Shown in pieces: positions 15,761-22,586 of a stretch of 23,663 nt of DNA. The notes below the pieces were generated by a model. That model searched no databases and was not told where the DNA came from. It was given only the letters and a program-made list of their open reading frames with translations. The position numbers were made by a program, and so were the translations under genes. Position 1 is the stretch's first letter. The number at the start of each line of letters is the position of its first letter. Source of the stretch: PWPS01 sp964507105 (GTDB lineage: Bacteria > Patescibacteriota > Minisyncoccia > Minisyncoccales > PWPS01); assembly GCA_964507105.1 (NCBI GenBank), contig CAZDOR010000010.1:1-23663 (forward strand), given 5' to 3'.

Positions 15761-15780
15761 AGGCCTGAAAAGGGCTTTTT
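15761..15780 (+). promoter_or_regulatory. Possible hairpin plus T run in the secE leader
   Basis: AGGCC (15761-15765) can pair with GGCTT (15773-15777, one G-U) around a short loop, and a T run follows at once. It lies just past the predicted transcription start. The stem is only five pairs and could instead pair with the upstream GGC (15755-15757). It may be an attenuator for the transcription-factor and ribosomal operon, a weak terminator for gyrB, or chance. Confidence 0.3.
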
Positions 15781-15796
15781 TAAATAGAAAATTTAT

Positions 15797-15991
15797 ATGA
15801 CCAACAAAACCACAAAGATTAAAAAATTTTTAACGGAAGTGAGAACGGAAATGAAGAAAGTGGACTGGCCTACTCGAGAAGAAACGATAAAATATACGAT
15901 GGTAGTTATAGTCGCAACAGTAATTGTCGCTCTTTATTTAGGTGTTTTGGACGCGATTCTTTTTAATCTTTTAGATAGTTTTGTTCTTTAA
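15797..15991 (+). CDS. secE: Preprotein translocase subunit SecE
   Basis: SecE (64 aa) clamps the SecY channel in the membrane. The protein has the minimal single-helix form: an amphipathic cytoplasmic helix with the signature FLTEVRTEMKKVDWPTREET (residues 11-30) and one membrane helix at about 33-58. The W-P-x-R/K-x-E motif is diagnostic. The conserved secE-nusG order supports the call. The next start, nusG, is five bases downstream. Confidence 0.96.
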   Translation: MTNKTTKIKKFLTEVRTEMKKVDWPTREETIKYTMVVIVATVIVALYLGVLDAILFNLLDSFVL

Positions 15992-15996
15992 CGAAT

Positions 15997-16542
15997 ATGC
16001 CCAAACAAAGATTAAAAAAAGAAAAAAATTGGTACGTGATTCACACCTATTCCGGATACGAAGAGGCAGTTGCCAGCAATCTTCGCCAAAGAATAGAAAC
16101 GATGGACATGGAGGATAAAATTTTTAATGTAATCGTACCCAAAGAAAAAAAAATAAAAATAAAAGACGGAAAGAGAAAAGAGGTTGAAGAAAAGATTTAC
16201 CCGGGTTATGTTTTAGTGGAAATGATTGTCACCGATGAATCGTGGTATGTGGTTAGAAACACACCCAACGTAAGCGGTTTCGTCGGGTCGGGAACGACTC
16301 CGGTTCCTTTAAGCGATGAAGAGATCGAAACTCTTAAAAACAGAATGGGTAAAGATACCCCAAAATACAAAATAAATGTTAAGGAAGGGGACAGCGTGAA
16401 GATAACGGACGGACCGTTCAAGGATTACGACGGAAAGGTTTCTGAGGTTGATAACGAGCGAGGAAAAATCAAGGTTTTGGTTAATATGTTCGGTAGAGAC
16501 ACGTCCGTAGAGCTGGACTCTTTGCAAGTTGAGAAAATATAA
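15997..16542 (+). CDS. nusG: Transcription elongation/antitermination factor NusG
   Basis: NusG (181 aa, normal length) binds the RNA polymerase clamp and couples it to ribosomes or Rho. The NGN domain starts NWYVIHTYSGYEEAVASNLRQRI (residues 11-33) and includes YPGYVLVEM and TPNVSGFVGSGTTPVPL. The KOW domain follows, with VKEGDSVKITDGPFKDYDGKV and a final VNMFGRDTSVELDSLQVEKI. The order secE-nusG-rplK is conserved across bacteria. There is no Shine-Dalgarno. Confidence 0.97.
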   Translation: MPKQRLKKEKNWYVIHTYSGYEEAVASNLRQRIETMDMEDKIFNVIVPKEKKIKIKDGKRKEVEEKIYPGYVLVEMIVTDESWYVVRNTPNVSGFVGSGTTPVPLSDEEIETLKNRMGKDTPKYKINVKEGDSVKITDGPFKDYDGKVSEVDNERGKIKVLVNMFGRDTSVELDSLQVEKI

Positions 16543-16556
16543 TTTAAGTAAAAGTT

Positions 16557-16982
16557 ATGGCAAAAAAGAAAAAAAATATAGTTAAACTTCAAATAAAAGC
16601 TGGTCAAGCCAGCCCGGCCCCGCCGATAGGTCCGATGCTGGCACAGCATGGGATTAACATGCAAGAATTTTGTCAAGACTTCAATGATAAAACTTCGGAT
16701 AGAGGTGATGACGTGGTTCCGGTTGAAATTTCAGTATATGAGGATGGTAGTTACGATTTTATTTTAAAAGAACCTCCTGCCTCCCAATTAATAAAAAGAG
16801 AAGTCGGAATAGAAAAAGGTTCCGGGGAACCCAACAAAAACAAAGTAGGTGAAATTACTCGTAAACAATTGGAAGCCGTAGCCGAGAAAAAGATGCCCGA
16901 TTTGAATACGGATGATTTGGACACGGCGGTTGAAATTATTAAGGGGACGGCTAAGAATATGGGATTAAAAATAAAAGACTAA
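16557..16982 (+). CDS. rplK: 50S ribosomal protein L11
   Basis: L11 (141 aa, normal length) forms the GTPase-associated stalk base on 23S rRNA. The N-terminal block KLQIKAGQASPAPPIGPMLAQHGINMQEFCQDFN (about residues 9-42) carries the proline-rich segment that binds thiostrepton and EF-G. The C-terminal RNA-binding domain includes KEPPASQLIKREVGIEKGSGEPN and the GTAKNMGLKIKD end. Normally rplA (L1), rplJ and rplL follow; here the next gene is a dCMP deaminase one base later. Confidence 0.97.
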   Translation: MAKKKKNIVKLQIKAGQASPAPPIGPMLAQHGINMQEFCQDFNDKTSDRGDDVVPVEISVYEDGSYDFILKEPPASQLIKREVGIEKGSGEPNKNKVGEITRKQLEAVAEKKMPDLNTDDLDTAVEIIKGTAKNMGLKIKD

Positions 16983-16983
16983 A

Positions 16984-17457
16984 ATGGATCGAATATCCGT
17001 AGATGAATATTTTTTAAAGATAGCTGCCGTCGTAGCTGAAAGATCTACTTGTAGAAGACATCATGTTGGTGCGGTAGCGGTTAGAGATAAAAGAATTCTG
17101 ACTACGGGGTATAACGGAGCTCCTTCCGGGGCTAAGGATTGCTTAGAGCTCGGATGTCTTAGAAACGAAAGAGATATTCCTTCCGGCACCAGGCACGAAG
17201 TTTGCAGGGCGATTCATGCAGAGCAAAACGCAATCATACAAGGATCCCTCCACGGCGTAAGTCTGGAGGGTTCTACTATTTATTGCACTCACACTCCTTG
17301 CATTTTATGTGCCAAGATGTTGGTCAATGCAAAAATTGACCGCTTTGTCAGTTATAGTAATTATGCTGATGATTCTTTTATAAAATTATTTGAGGAGGCG
17401 GGAATAGAGTTTGAGAAAAAGGACAGGCCGTCTTCCGAAATAACCTTTTTGGATTAA
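16984..17457 (+). CDS. comEB: Deoxycytidylate (dCMP) deaminase, zinc-dependent
   Basis: The product (157 aa) should convert dCMP to dUMP, the ThyA substrate. The cytidine-deaminase zinc site is complete: H78-A-E80 in CRAIHAEQNAI, with the two other ligands in TPCILC (C106 and C109). The N-terminal part, with VAERSTCRRHHVGAVAVRDKRILTTGYNGAPSG, is typical of ComEB/dCMP deaminases rather than of tRNA-adenosine deaminase or free-cytidine deaminase. Further cysteines and His (C53, C58, H71, C74) fit the extra zinc site seen in some members. The start is one base after rplK and the next gene starts one base later. Position ahead of tmk and thyA supports the dCMP role. Confidence 0.92.
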   Translation: MDRISVDEYFLKIAAVVAERSTCRRHHVGAVAVRDKRILTTGYNGAPSGAKDCLELGCLRNERDIPSGTRHEVCRAIHAEQNAIIQGSLHGVSLEGSTIYCTHTPCILCAKMLVNAKIDRFVSYSNYADDSFIKLFEEAGIEFEKKDRPSSEITFLD

Positions 17458-17458
17458 A

Positions 17459-18007
17459 ATGACTAAAGTTTTAGGTATTTTAGGTAAACCTGGAGCGGGA
17501 AAAGATACTTTTTGTGATTTTTTTGAAGAAAATCACTCATCAGTAGAAGTAATTAAGTTCTCCGACTCCTTAACTCAAGCCTTAGAAATATTTATTGACG
17601 AAGTTAAAAGAGAAGACCAGCAATGGCTGGTCAACGGACTCAGAGATCGATTCGGAGAGGATATATTAGCCAGAGCGGTAGAAAAAAGAATTAAAAATAC
17701 GGATGCTGAGTTTGTGCTTTTAAATGGAGTACGAGTTCAAGATGATTTTAAGATGGTCAAAAGAGTGGGCGGATTTTTGGTTTATGTACGGACTAAACCG
17801 AAATTGCGATGGAAGCGAATGAAAGAGCGCGGTGAGAAAAAGGATGATAACGTTTCTTTTGAGAAGTTTCTGGAACTGGATGAAGGAAGAAGCGAAAGAG
17901 AAATAGAAAAAATCGGAAAAGAGGCTGACCTTGTAATTGACAATAATAAATCCAAGGACGAATTGGAAAAACAAGCTCAAAATTTAATTAAAGAATTAAC
18001 TAAATAA
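17459..18007 (+). CDS. P-loop kinase of unknown substrate, possibly a deoxynucleoside monophosphate kinase
   Basis: This 182-aa protein starts with a P-loop, LGKPGAGKDTFCDFF (Walker A G9-T17, K15). The GKDT ending is common in deoxynucleoside-monophosphate kinases of phage type and in relatives such as dephospho-CoA and adenylate kinases. Further blocks are VIKFSDSL, FVLLNGVRVQDDF around residue 86, FLVYVRTKPKLRWKRMKERG, and an acidic lid-like stretch before DLVIDNN. This layout (R-x-x-R lid helix, then V-I-x-N) fits a nucleoside monophosphate kinase. Its position between dCMP deaminase and thymidylate kinase suggests work on dNMPs such as dCMP or dGMP. The substrate is inference. Confidence 0.7.
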   Translation: MTKVLGILGKPGAGKDTFCDFFEENHSSVEVIKFSDSLTQALEIFIDEVKREDQQWLVNGLRDRFGEDILARAVEKRIKNTDAEFVLLNGVRVQDDFKMVKRVGGFLVYVRTKPKLRWKRMKERGEKKDDNVSFEKFLELDEGRSEREIEKIGKEADLVIDNNKSKDELEKQAQNLIKELTK

Positions 18008-18021
18008 TAATTTTTTAACTC

Positions 18022-18729
18022 ATGTCTCAAGGTATATTTATCGCTTTTGAAGGTTTGGACGGTTCGGGAAAATCAACTCAAGCCGAGCTTTTAGCTGAAA
18101 AGTTAAATAAAGAGAAGGGGGAAGTTTTTGAGGTTGATTTTCCTCAGTATGGTAACAAATCCGCCGGTCCATTGGAAAAATATTTGAACGGTGAATACGG
18201 TGGTGAAGATGATGTCAGACCGGAAGTAGCTTCAATATTTTTTGCTTGTGATCGTTATGATGGTTCTTTTAAATTAAAGGAAGAGCTTTCAAAGGGAAGT
18301 ATTTTGATAGCTGATCGTTACACGGCTTCCAATGCGGGACATCAGGGAGGTAAAATTACCGACAAGGAAAAAAGAAGGGAATTCATAAAATGGCTCTATA
18401 AACTTGAATATGAAATTTTTGAAATACCACGTCCGGATATTAGTTTTATATTAAAAACAACTCCCGAATTGGCTTTTAAAAAATCCAAAGAGAAAAAGAA
18501 AGAGAAAAAGAAAAAAGTTATTTCGGCCGTCGGTGAAGAGGCGAAAGACGGTGATATACATGAAAGAAGCTTAAATCATTTGGAAAGAGCTTTGGATTCT
18601 TACTTGTTTTTGGCTGAAGAACATCCTGATGAATATTTTGTAATTGAGTCCGTGGATGATGACGGGAGATTACTTCCACCCGAGAAGATTCACCAAAAAA
18701 TAATAAAAAAAGTAAATAAAATTTTATAA
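18022..18729 (+). CDS. tmk: Thymidylate kinase
   Basis: Tmk (235 aa, against a usual 205-215) phosphorylates dTMP to dTDP. The P-loop FEGLDGSGKSTQ (residues 9-20), the acidic-Arg motif DRY (98-100) in ILIADRYTASNAGHQGGK, and the region where the lid should follow are clear. The family call is firm. The lid region contains an unusual Lys-rich run (residues 153-165, nearly all K or E) followed by about 15 residues before DGDIHERSLNHLERA. This adds the extra length. It stands 14 bases after the kinase upstream and two bases before thyA. Confidence 0.93.
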   Translation: MSQGIFIAFEGLDGSGKSTQAELLAEKLNKEKGEVFEVDFPQYGNKSAGPLEKYLNGEYGGEDDVRPEVASIFFACDRYDGSFKLKEELSKGSILIADRYTASNAGHQGGKITDKEKRREFIKWLYKLEYEIFEIPRPDISFILKTTPELAFKKSKEKKKEKKKKVISAVGEEAKDGDIHERSLNHLERALDSYLFLAEEHPDEYFVIESVDDDGRLLPPEKIHQKIIKKVNKIL

Positions 18730-18731
18730 TT

Positions 18732-19553
18732 ATGAAGACTTACTTAAATCTTTTACAAAAGGTAATGGATGAAGGGGTTGATAAGTCGGATAGAACCGGG
18801 GTCGGGACCCGGTCACTTTTTGGTCTTCAATCCAGGTATGATCTTTCCGAGGGTTTTCCGGCTGTTACTACTAAAAAACTATTTTTTAATTCGGTAAAGG
18901 CTGAGCTTTTATGGTTTATATCCGGCAGCAGAGATATAAAGGATTTACATAAAATGGATTGTCATATATGGGATGCCAATGTTGATGCGGATTATTGGAA
19001 GAAAAAAAGAAAATATGAGACGGACGCCGGAAGGGTTTACGGAGTTCAGTGGAGGAATTGGAGAAATCCGGAAGGAGAGTCGGTAGATCAATTGGAAAAG
19101 GCGATTGAAATACTCAAGGAAAATCCGAATAGTAGGAGAAATATGGTTACCGCTTGGAATCCCGGCGAGCTCAATAAGCAGGTTCTGCCACCTTGCCATG
19201 CCTTTTTCCAGTTTTATGTAGCTGAAGAAAGGTTGTCTTTGCAGATGTATCAAAGGAGTTGTGATATGTTTTTGGGAGTTCCCTTTAACATAGCTTCTTA
19301 TAGCCTTCTTTTACACATGGTTGCTCAGGTGACCGGGTTAAAAATCGGTGAATTTGTACACACAATGGGTGACGCTCATATTTACCAAAATCATTTCGAG
19401 CAGGTTAAAGAGCAACTCTCAAGAAAACCGAAAAAGCTTCCTCGATTGAAACTGAATAAAGAAATCAAGAACATAGATAGCTTTAGTATGGAAGATATAG
19501 AACTTGTAGATTATGATTACCACCCGGCCATAAGGGCTGAAATGGCGGTTTGA
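18732..19553 (+). CDS. thyA: Thymidylate synthase (folate-dependent, ThyA type)
   Basis: ThyA (273 aa, normal length) methylates dUMP with methylene-tetrahydrofolate and releases dihydrofolate. All active-site parts are present: R21 in DRTGVGT, the Arg pair R135-R136 in NSRRNMVTAWNP, the nucleophile C155 in LPPCHAFFQFYV, the block QRSCDMFLGVPFNIASYSLL, and the nucleotide-binding HIYQNH near the C-terminus. The protein ends A-E-M-A-V, matching the conserved C-terminal loop. The stop TGA at 19551-19553 is two bases before the folA ATG. Release of dihydrofolate makes the adjacent folA a functional partner. Confidence 0.98.
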   Translation: MKTYLNLLQKVMDEGVDKSDRTGVGTRSLFGLQSRYDLSEGFPAVTTKKLFFNSVKAELLWFISGSRDIKDLHKMDCHIWDANVDADYWKKKRKYETDAGRVYGVQWRNWRNPEGESVDQLEKAIEILKENPNSRRNMVTAWNPGELNKQVLPPCHAFFQFYVAEERLSLQMYQRSCDMFLGVPFNIASYSLLLHMVAQVTGLKIGEFVHTMGDAHIYQNHFEQVKEQLSRKPKKLPRLKLNKEIKNIDSFSMEDIELVDYDYHPAIRAEMAV

Positions 19554-19555
19554 CT

Positions 19556-20020
19556 ATGGAGATAATTTTGATAGTAGCGAAAAGTAAAAACAATGTAATA
19601 GGCCAGGATGGAAAGCTTCCCTGGAACTTTCCGGAGGATTTGAAACACTTTCGGGAGACAACGATGGGAAATTTTGTTATAATGGGCAAGAAAACGTTTC
19701 TTTCGCTACCCGGACCGCTTGAAGGTAGGAACGTAATTGTTCTTTCCAGAGATAAGAGCTTCAATCCTGAAGTGGCTCAAGTGGCAAATTCGATTGAGGA
19801 AGCGCTTAATATGACAAAAAGTAAAGTGTTTATAGCCGGAGGAGCAAGTGTTTATCGTCAATTTTTACCAAAGGCAGACAAAATGTTAATTACGGTTATA
19901 AACAAGAAGGTAAAAGGAGATACATATTTCCCCGAGTTTATTAGTGAAAATTGGAAATTGGTAAAGCGAAAAAAAGGTGAAAATAAATTATTAACTTTTA
20001 AGATTTACGAACGATTATGA
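19556..20020 (+). CDS. folA: Dihydrofolate reductase
   Basis: DHFR (154 aa from ATG 19556) reduces dihydrofolate with NADPH, renewing the folate used by ThyA. Motifs: IGQDGKLPWNFPEDLKHFRETT with the proton-donor acid D28, VIMGKKTFLSLPGPLEGRNVIVLSR for cofactor binding, and VFIAGGASVYRQFLPKADKMLIT. The frame extends upstream to a TTG at 19550 inside the thyA stop, but the ATG gives the normal MEIILIVAKSKNNVIG start and is preferred. Its own stop overlaps the deoC start (ATGA, 20017-20020). Confidence 0.96.
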   Translation: MEIILIVAKSKNNVIGQDGKLPWNFPEDLKHFRETTMGNFVIMGKKTFLSLPGPLEGRNVIVLSRDKSFNPEVAQVANSIEEALNMTKSKVFIAGGASVYRQFLPKADKMLITVINKKVKGDTYFPEFISENWKLVKRKKGENKLLTFKIYERL

Positions 20021-20694
20021 ACAAAAAAAAGATACTCAAAACAATAGACCATACCAATATTAATCCTCAAGCTACAGAAGATGATATTATAAAAACTTGT
20101 GATGAAGCTAAAAAGTACGGATTCAGGGGCGTTGATGTGCTTCCGGAATGGGTTTCTTTGGTTTCCGAGCAGTTGGAGGGGACAGGAATGAAAGTAATCG
20201 TTTTAATTGATGAACCCATGGGTCTATCGAGTCATAAAGAAAGAATGGATGCTTGTAAAAGGGCAGTTGAAGACGGAGTGGATGAATTGGATGTGGTTAT
20301 GAACATAGTTGATTTTAAATATGAAAAATACAACCCCGTTTTGAAAGATTTATCCGAGATTTGTAATCTTGCTGACACCAAAGTAATTATCGGATCAGGA
20401 TTTTTAACCGATGACGAAATTAAGAAAGCTTCCGAATTAGTTCAAGAAGCTGGAGCGATTTGTGTTAAAACGGCTACCAACAAGGACCCATTAGAAAGAA
20501 GGCAATTGGAAGAGAAGGCGAAGCACGTAAAAATAATGGATCAAGCGGCTCCCGATCTTTTTGTAAAAGCATCAGCCAAAATAAGAACCTTGGAGGATGT
20601 GGAATTAATGATTGAAAACGGAGCTGATATTATCGGTACCAGTTCCGGGGTTCAGATTGCCGAAGAAGTAGAAAAAATAGAAAAAAATAAGTAA
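20017..20694 (+). CDS. deoC: Deoxyribose-phosphate aldolase
   Basis: DeoC (225 aa) splits 2-deoxyribose-5-phosphate into glyceraldehyde-3-phosphate and acetaldehyde, or runs in reverse to make the sugar. The TIM-barrel residues are present: DHTNINPQAT at the start, D92 in DELDVVMNI, the Schiff-base lysine K151 in CVKTATNK, and K184 in VKASAKIRT. The last motif normally reads VKASGGIRT, so the two glycines of the phosphate-binding loop are replaced by A-K. GTSSGVQI closes the site. This change may alter phosphate binding; activity is otherwise expected. In CPR-like bacteria DeoC is commonly tied to nucleoside breakdown. Confidence 0.9.
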   Translation: MNKKKILKTIDHTNINPQATEDDIIKTCDEAKKYGFRGVDVLPEWVSLVSEQLEGTGMKVIVLIDEPMGLSSHKERMDACKRAVEDGVDELDVVMNIVDFKYEKYNPVLKDLSEICNLADTKVIIGSGFLTDDEIKKASELVQEAGAICVKTATNKDPLERRQLEEKAKHVKIMDQAAPDLFVKASAKIRTLEDVELMIENGADIIGTSSGVQIAEEVEKIEKNK

Positions 20695-20699
20695 GAAAC

Positions 20700-22151
20700 A
20701 TGTTAGAGCCGACTATAGGTTTAGAAATCCACGCACAACTGAAAACCGAGAGCAAGATGTTCTGCTCTTGTAGTAATTCATCAAAAACAGCGGAGGCGAA
20801 TACAAAGGTTTGCCCTGTTTGTTTGGGTTACCCGGGTGCGTTGCCGACCATAAATGAAAAAGCGGTAAAAAAAGTAGTTAGAGCAGGCAAGGCCCTGAAT
20901 TGTGAGATAGCTGATTTTTCTCGCTTCGATAGAAAAAATTATTTTTATCCCGATTTGCCCAAAGGGTATCAGATATCACAACTTAATTATCCGCTCTGCA
21001 AAAAAGGAGAATTGGAAGTAAAAGGAAAAAAAGTAGGAATAACAAGAATTCATTTAGAAGAAGATACTGGAAGCTTGGTTCACGAAGAAGGTGTTTCTCT
21101 TGTTGATTTTAACAGGTCCGGAGTACCTTTGATGGAGTTGGTTACTGAACCCAACATACATTCCGGAAGTCAGGCCCGAGAATTTGCACGAGAGCTTAGA
21201 TTAATTTTGAGATATTTGAATATTTCCGATGCGGACATGGAAAAGGGTCAGATGAGAGTAGAGGTAAACATTTCACTTTCTACGGAAGGTGAGGATTTGG
21301 GAACGAAAGTAGAGATTAAAAACCTTAATTCCTTTAAAGCAGTTGAACAAGCGGTTGAGTATGAAATAAAACGCCAGACCAAGGCCTTAGAAGCCGATAA
21401 AGAGATAAAGCAAGAAACCAGGGGATGGAGAGAAGATAGTCAAAAAACGGTATCTCAAAGAAAAAAAGAAGAAGCTCATGATTACCGATATTTTCCGGAG
21501 CCCGATTTACCACCGCTGGACTTAAATCAAACCCCCCTAAAAAAAGATGAAATTACTTTAGGAGGAGAGCTTCCGCAAAGCAGGAGAGATAGGTTTAAAA
21601 AAGAATATAATCTGGAGGAAGAACTGTTCATTACCGAAAAAGAATTGGGTGATTATTTTGAAAAGGCAGTAAGTGAGGGGTTAAATTGGTTGAAGAATAA
21701 AAAGAAGGAGGTAACTGATGATGATGAAAAAGAATTCGTATCACTTTGTAGTAATTACCTTCTTTCTGATCTTCAGGGTCTTTTGGATGGGATGACGGTT
21801 AATGATGAAGAGTTTAAAATTACACCTGAAAATTTCGGAGAATTGATTATGCTTATTTATATTGGGGAGATTTCAAGCAAAATTGCGAAAAGAATATTGA
21901 AAGAAATGTTTAAAACCGGAGGAGATCCGAGCCAGATAATAGAAGAAAAAAATTTAAAGCAAGTTAAAGATAAGGATAAACTAAGAGAAATTATAGATGA
22001 AGTTGTTTCGGAAAATAAAGCGGCAGTTAAAGACTTAGAGGCGGGAAAAAATGAAGCTAAACAATTTTTAGTCGGTCAAGTAATGGCCAAAACGCGCGGA
22101 AAAGCGGATCCGCAAGTCGTCAATCGAATATTGGAGAAGCTTTTTAATTGA
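20700..22151 (+). CDS. gatB: Glutamyl/aspartyl-tRNA amidotransferase subunit B
   Basis: GatB (483 aa, normal length) binds the misacylated tRNA, activates it with ATP and receives ammonia from GatA. Start EPTIGLEIHAQLKTESKMFCSC, a zinc site C22, C24, C38, C41, then KNYFYPDLPKGYQISQ, RIHLEEDTGSLVHE, and DFNRSGVPLMELVTEP are all typical, as is the EAHDYRYFPEPDLPPL block near the middle. The tail helical and YqeY domains (ending RGKADPQVVNRILEKLFN) are complete. It lies about 11 kb from gatCA, at the end of the secE-led operon, five bases after deoC. Confidence 0.97.
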   Translation: MLEPTIGLEIHAQLKTESKMFCSCSNSSKTAEANTKVCPVCLGYPGALPTINEKAVKKVVRAGKALNCEIADFSRFDRKNYFYPDLPKGYQISQLNYPLCKKGELEVKGKKVGITRIHLEEDTGSLVHEEGVSLVDFNRSGVPLMELVTEPNIHSGSQAREFARELRLILRYLNISDADMEKGQMRVEVNISLSTEGEDLGTKVEIKNLNSFKAVEQAVEYEIKRQTKALEADKEIKQETRGWREDSQKTVSQRKKEEAHDYRYFPEPDLPPLDLNQTPLKKDEITLGGELPQSRRDRFKKEYNLEEELFITEKELGDYFEKAVSEGLNWLKNKKKEVTDDDEKEFVSLCSNYLLSDLQGLLDGMTVNDEEFKITPENFGELIMLIYIGEISSKIAKRILKEMFKTGGDPSQIIEEKNLKQVKDKDKLREIIDEVVSENKAAVKDLEAGKNEAKQFLVGQVMAKTRGKADPQVVNRILEKLFN

Positions 22152-22355
22152 TAAAATTAAAAATTTATCCATAATTAAGTTGTCGGGGGAGTTTTTTGAA
22201 TAAGCTAAATCAAGCTACCTATTTTTAGTAAGAGGGATTGACTATGAACAGATAATTATCAGGCAGCCTTTTAGGATGAAAGATATTTTTGCCATTATTT
22301 TGGATGGTGATAGAAAAAAAGCTTATCCTACGGGTGTAAGAGGAGGTGATTTCCG
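22152..22355. other. Spacer with weak mini-ORFs, no assigned RNA
   Basis: About 200 nt follow gatB. An A/T-only inverted repeat (22141-22149 with 22155-22163) overlaps the gatB stop and is too weak to count as a sure terminator. The stretch holds a 10-codon TTG reading frame at 22196 after a GGGGGAG run, and a 33-codon ATG frame at 22276-22377 that overlaps the small ORF downstream. The frame of the latter is open back to 22204 without a usual start codon. I could not match any riboswitch or tmRNA/SRP-type consensus here. Confidence 0.4.
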
Positions 22356-22487
22356 GTGTCCGAAAAAGAAAAATTAATTATAAATGACAACGATATTCTT
22401 ACCGAAAAAGAAAGAAAAGAGTTGATCGAATATTTTAGAGACGTTGTCGGTCTGGAAGAGGGGCGATTGATAATTCGTGAAGCTTGA
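22356..22487 (+). CDS. Small protein of unknown function (43 aa), strong Shine-Dalgarno
   Basis: A GTG-started frame of 43 codons, stop TGA at 22485-22487, with a near-perfect Shine-Dalgarno AGGAGGTGAT (22341-22350) five bases before the start. The frame is closed upstream by a TGA at 22347, so GTG 22356 is the only reasonable start. The product is charged and mostly helical in look: SEKEKLIINDNDILTEKERK, then a block ending LEEGRLIIREA. It has no membrane segment and no cysteine. A terminator follows within 13 bases. The contrast with the SD-less genes around it supports real translation. I recognise no family. Confidence 0.6.
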   Translation: MSEKEKLIINDNDILTEKERKELIEYFRDVVGLEEGRLIIREA

Positions 22488-22499
22488 TTTTAAAACTTT

Positions 22500-22524
22500 C
22501 CGCCCTAATGGGCGGACTTTTTTT
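22500..22524 (+). terminator. Rho-independent terminator after the small ORF
   Basis: CCGCCC (22500-22505) pairs with GGGCGG (22510-22515) around TAAT, extended by one T-A pair, and is followed by C and seven T. It ends transcription of the small ORF and of any read-through from the gatB operon. Confidence 0.85.
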
Positions 22525-22534
22525 ATCTTCCAAT

Positions 22535-22562
22535 TTGCTAACTATTATTTTTTTGATAGAAT
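22535..22562 (+). promoter_or_regulatory. Probable promoter for the 22587 membrane protein gene
   Basis: TTGCTA (22535-22540), 16 bp, then TAGAAT (22557-22562) preceded by TGA, giving an extended -10 (TGN-TAGAAT). The start of transcription would be near 22569, with an 18-nt leader. It lies directly after a terminator. Confidence 0.55.
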
Positions 22563-22586
22563 TAAAAAAGTCAGCCCCAAAATAAA

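Noticed and set aside
19550..19555. TTG start for folA and, likewise, TTG at 8232 for gatA
   Set aside because: Both sit inside the preceding stop codon and an ATG six bases later gives the family-like N-terminus.
22141..22170. A/T-only inverted repeat over the gatB stop as a terminator
   Set aside because: No G-C pairs and only a weak T tail; low stability, so not listed as a terminator.
22196..22231. Ten-codon leader peptide (TTG start, after GGGGGAG) with possible frameshift into the 22204 frame
   Set aside because: Joining the frames needs a slip at TTTTT for which there is no proper slippery heptamer; kept only as a note in the spacer entry.
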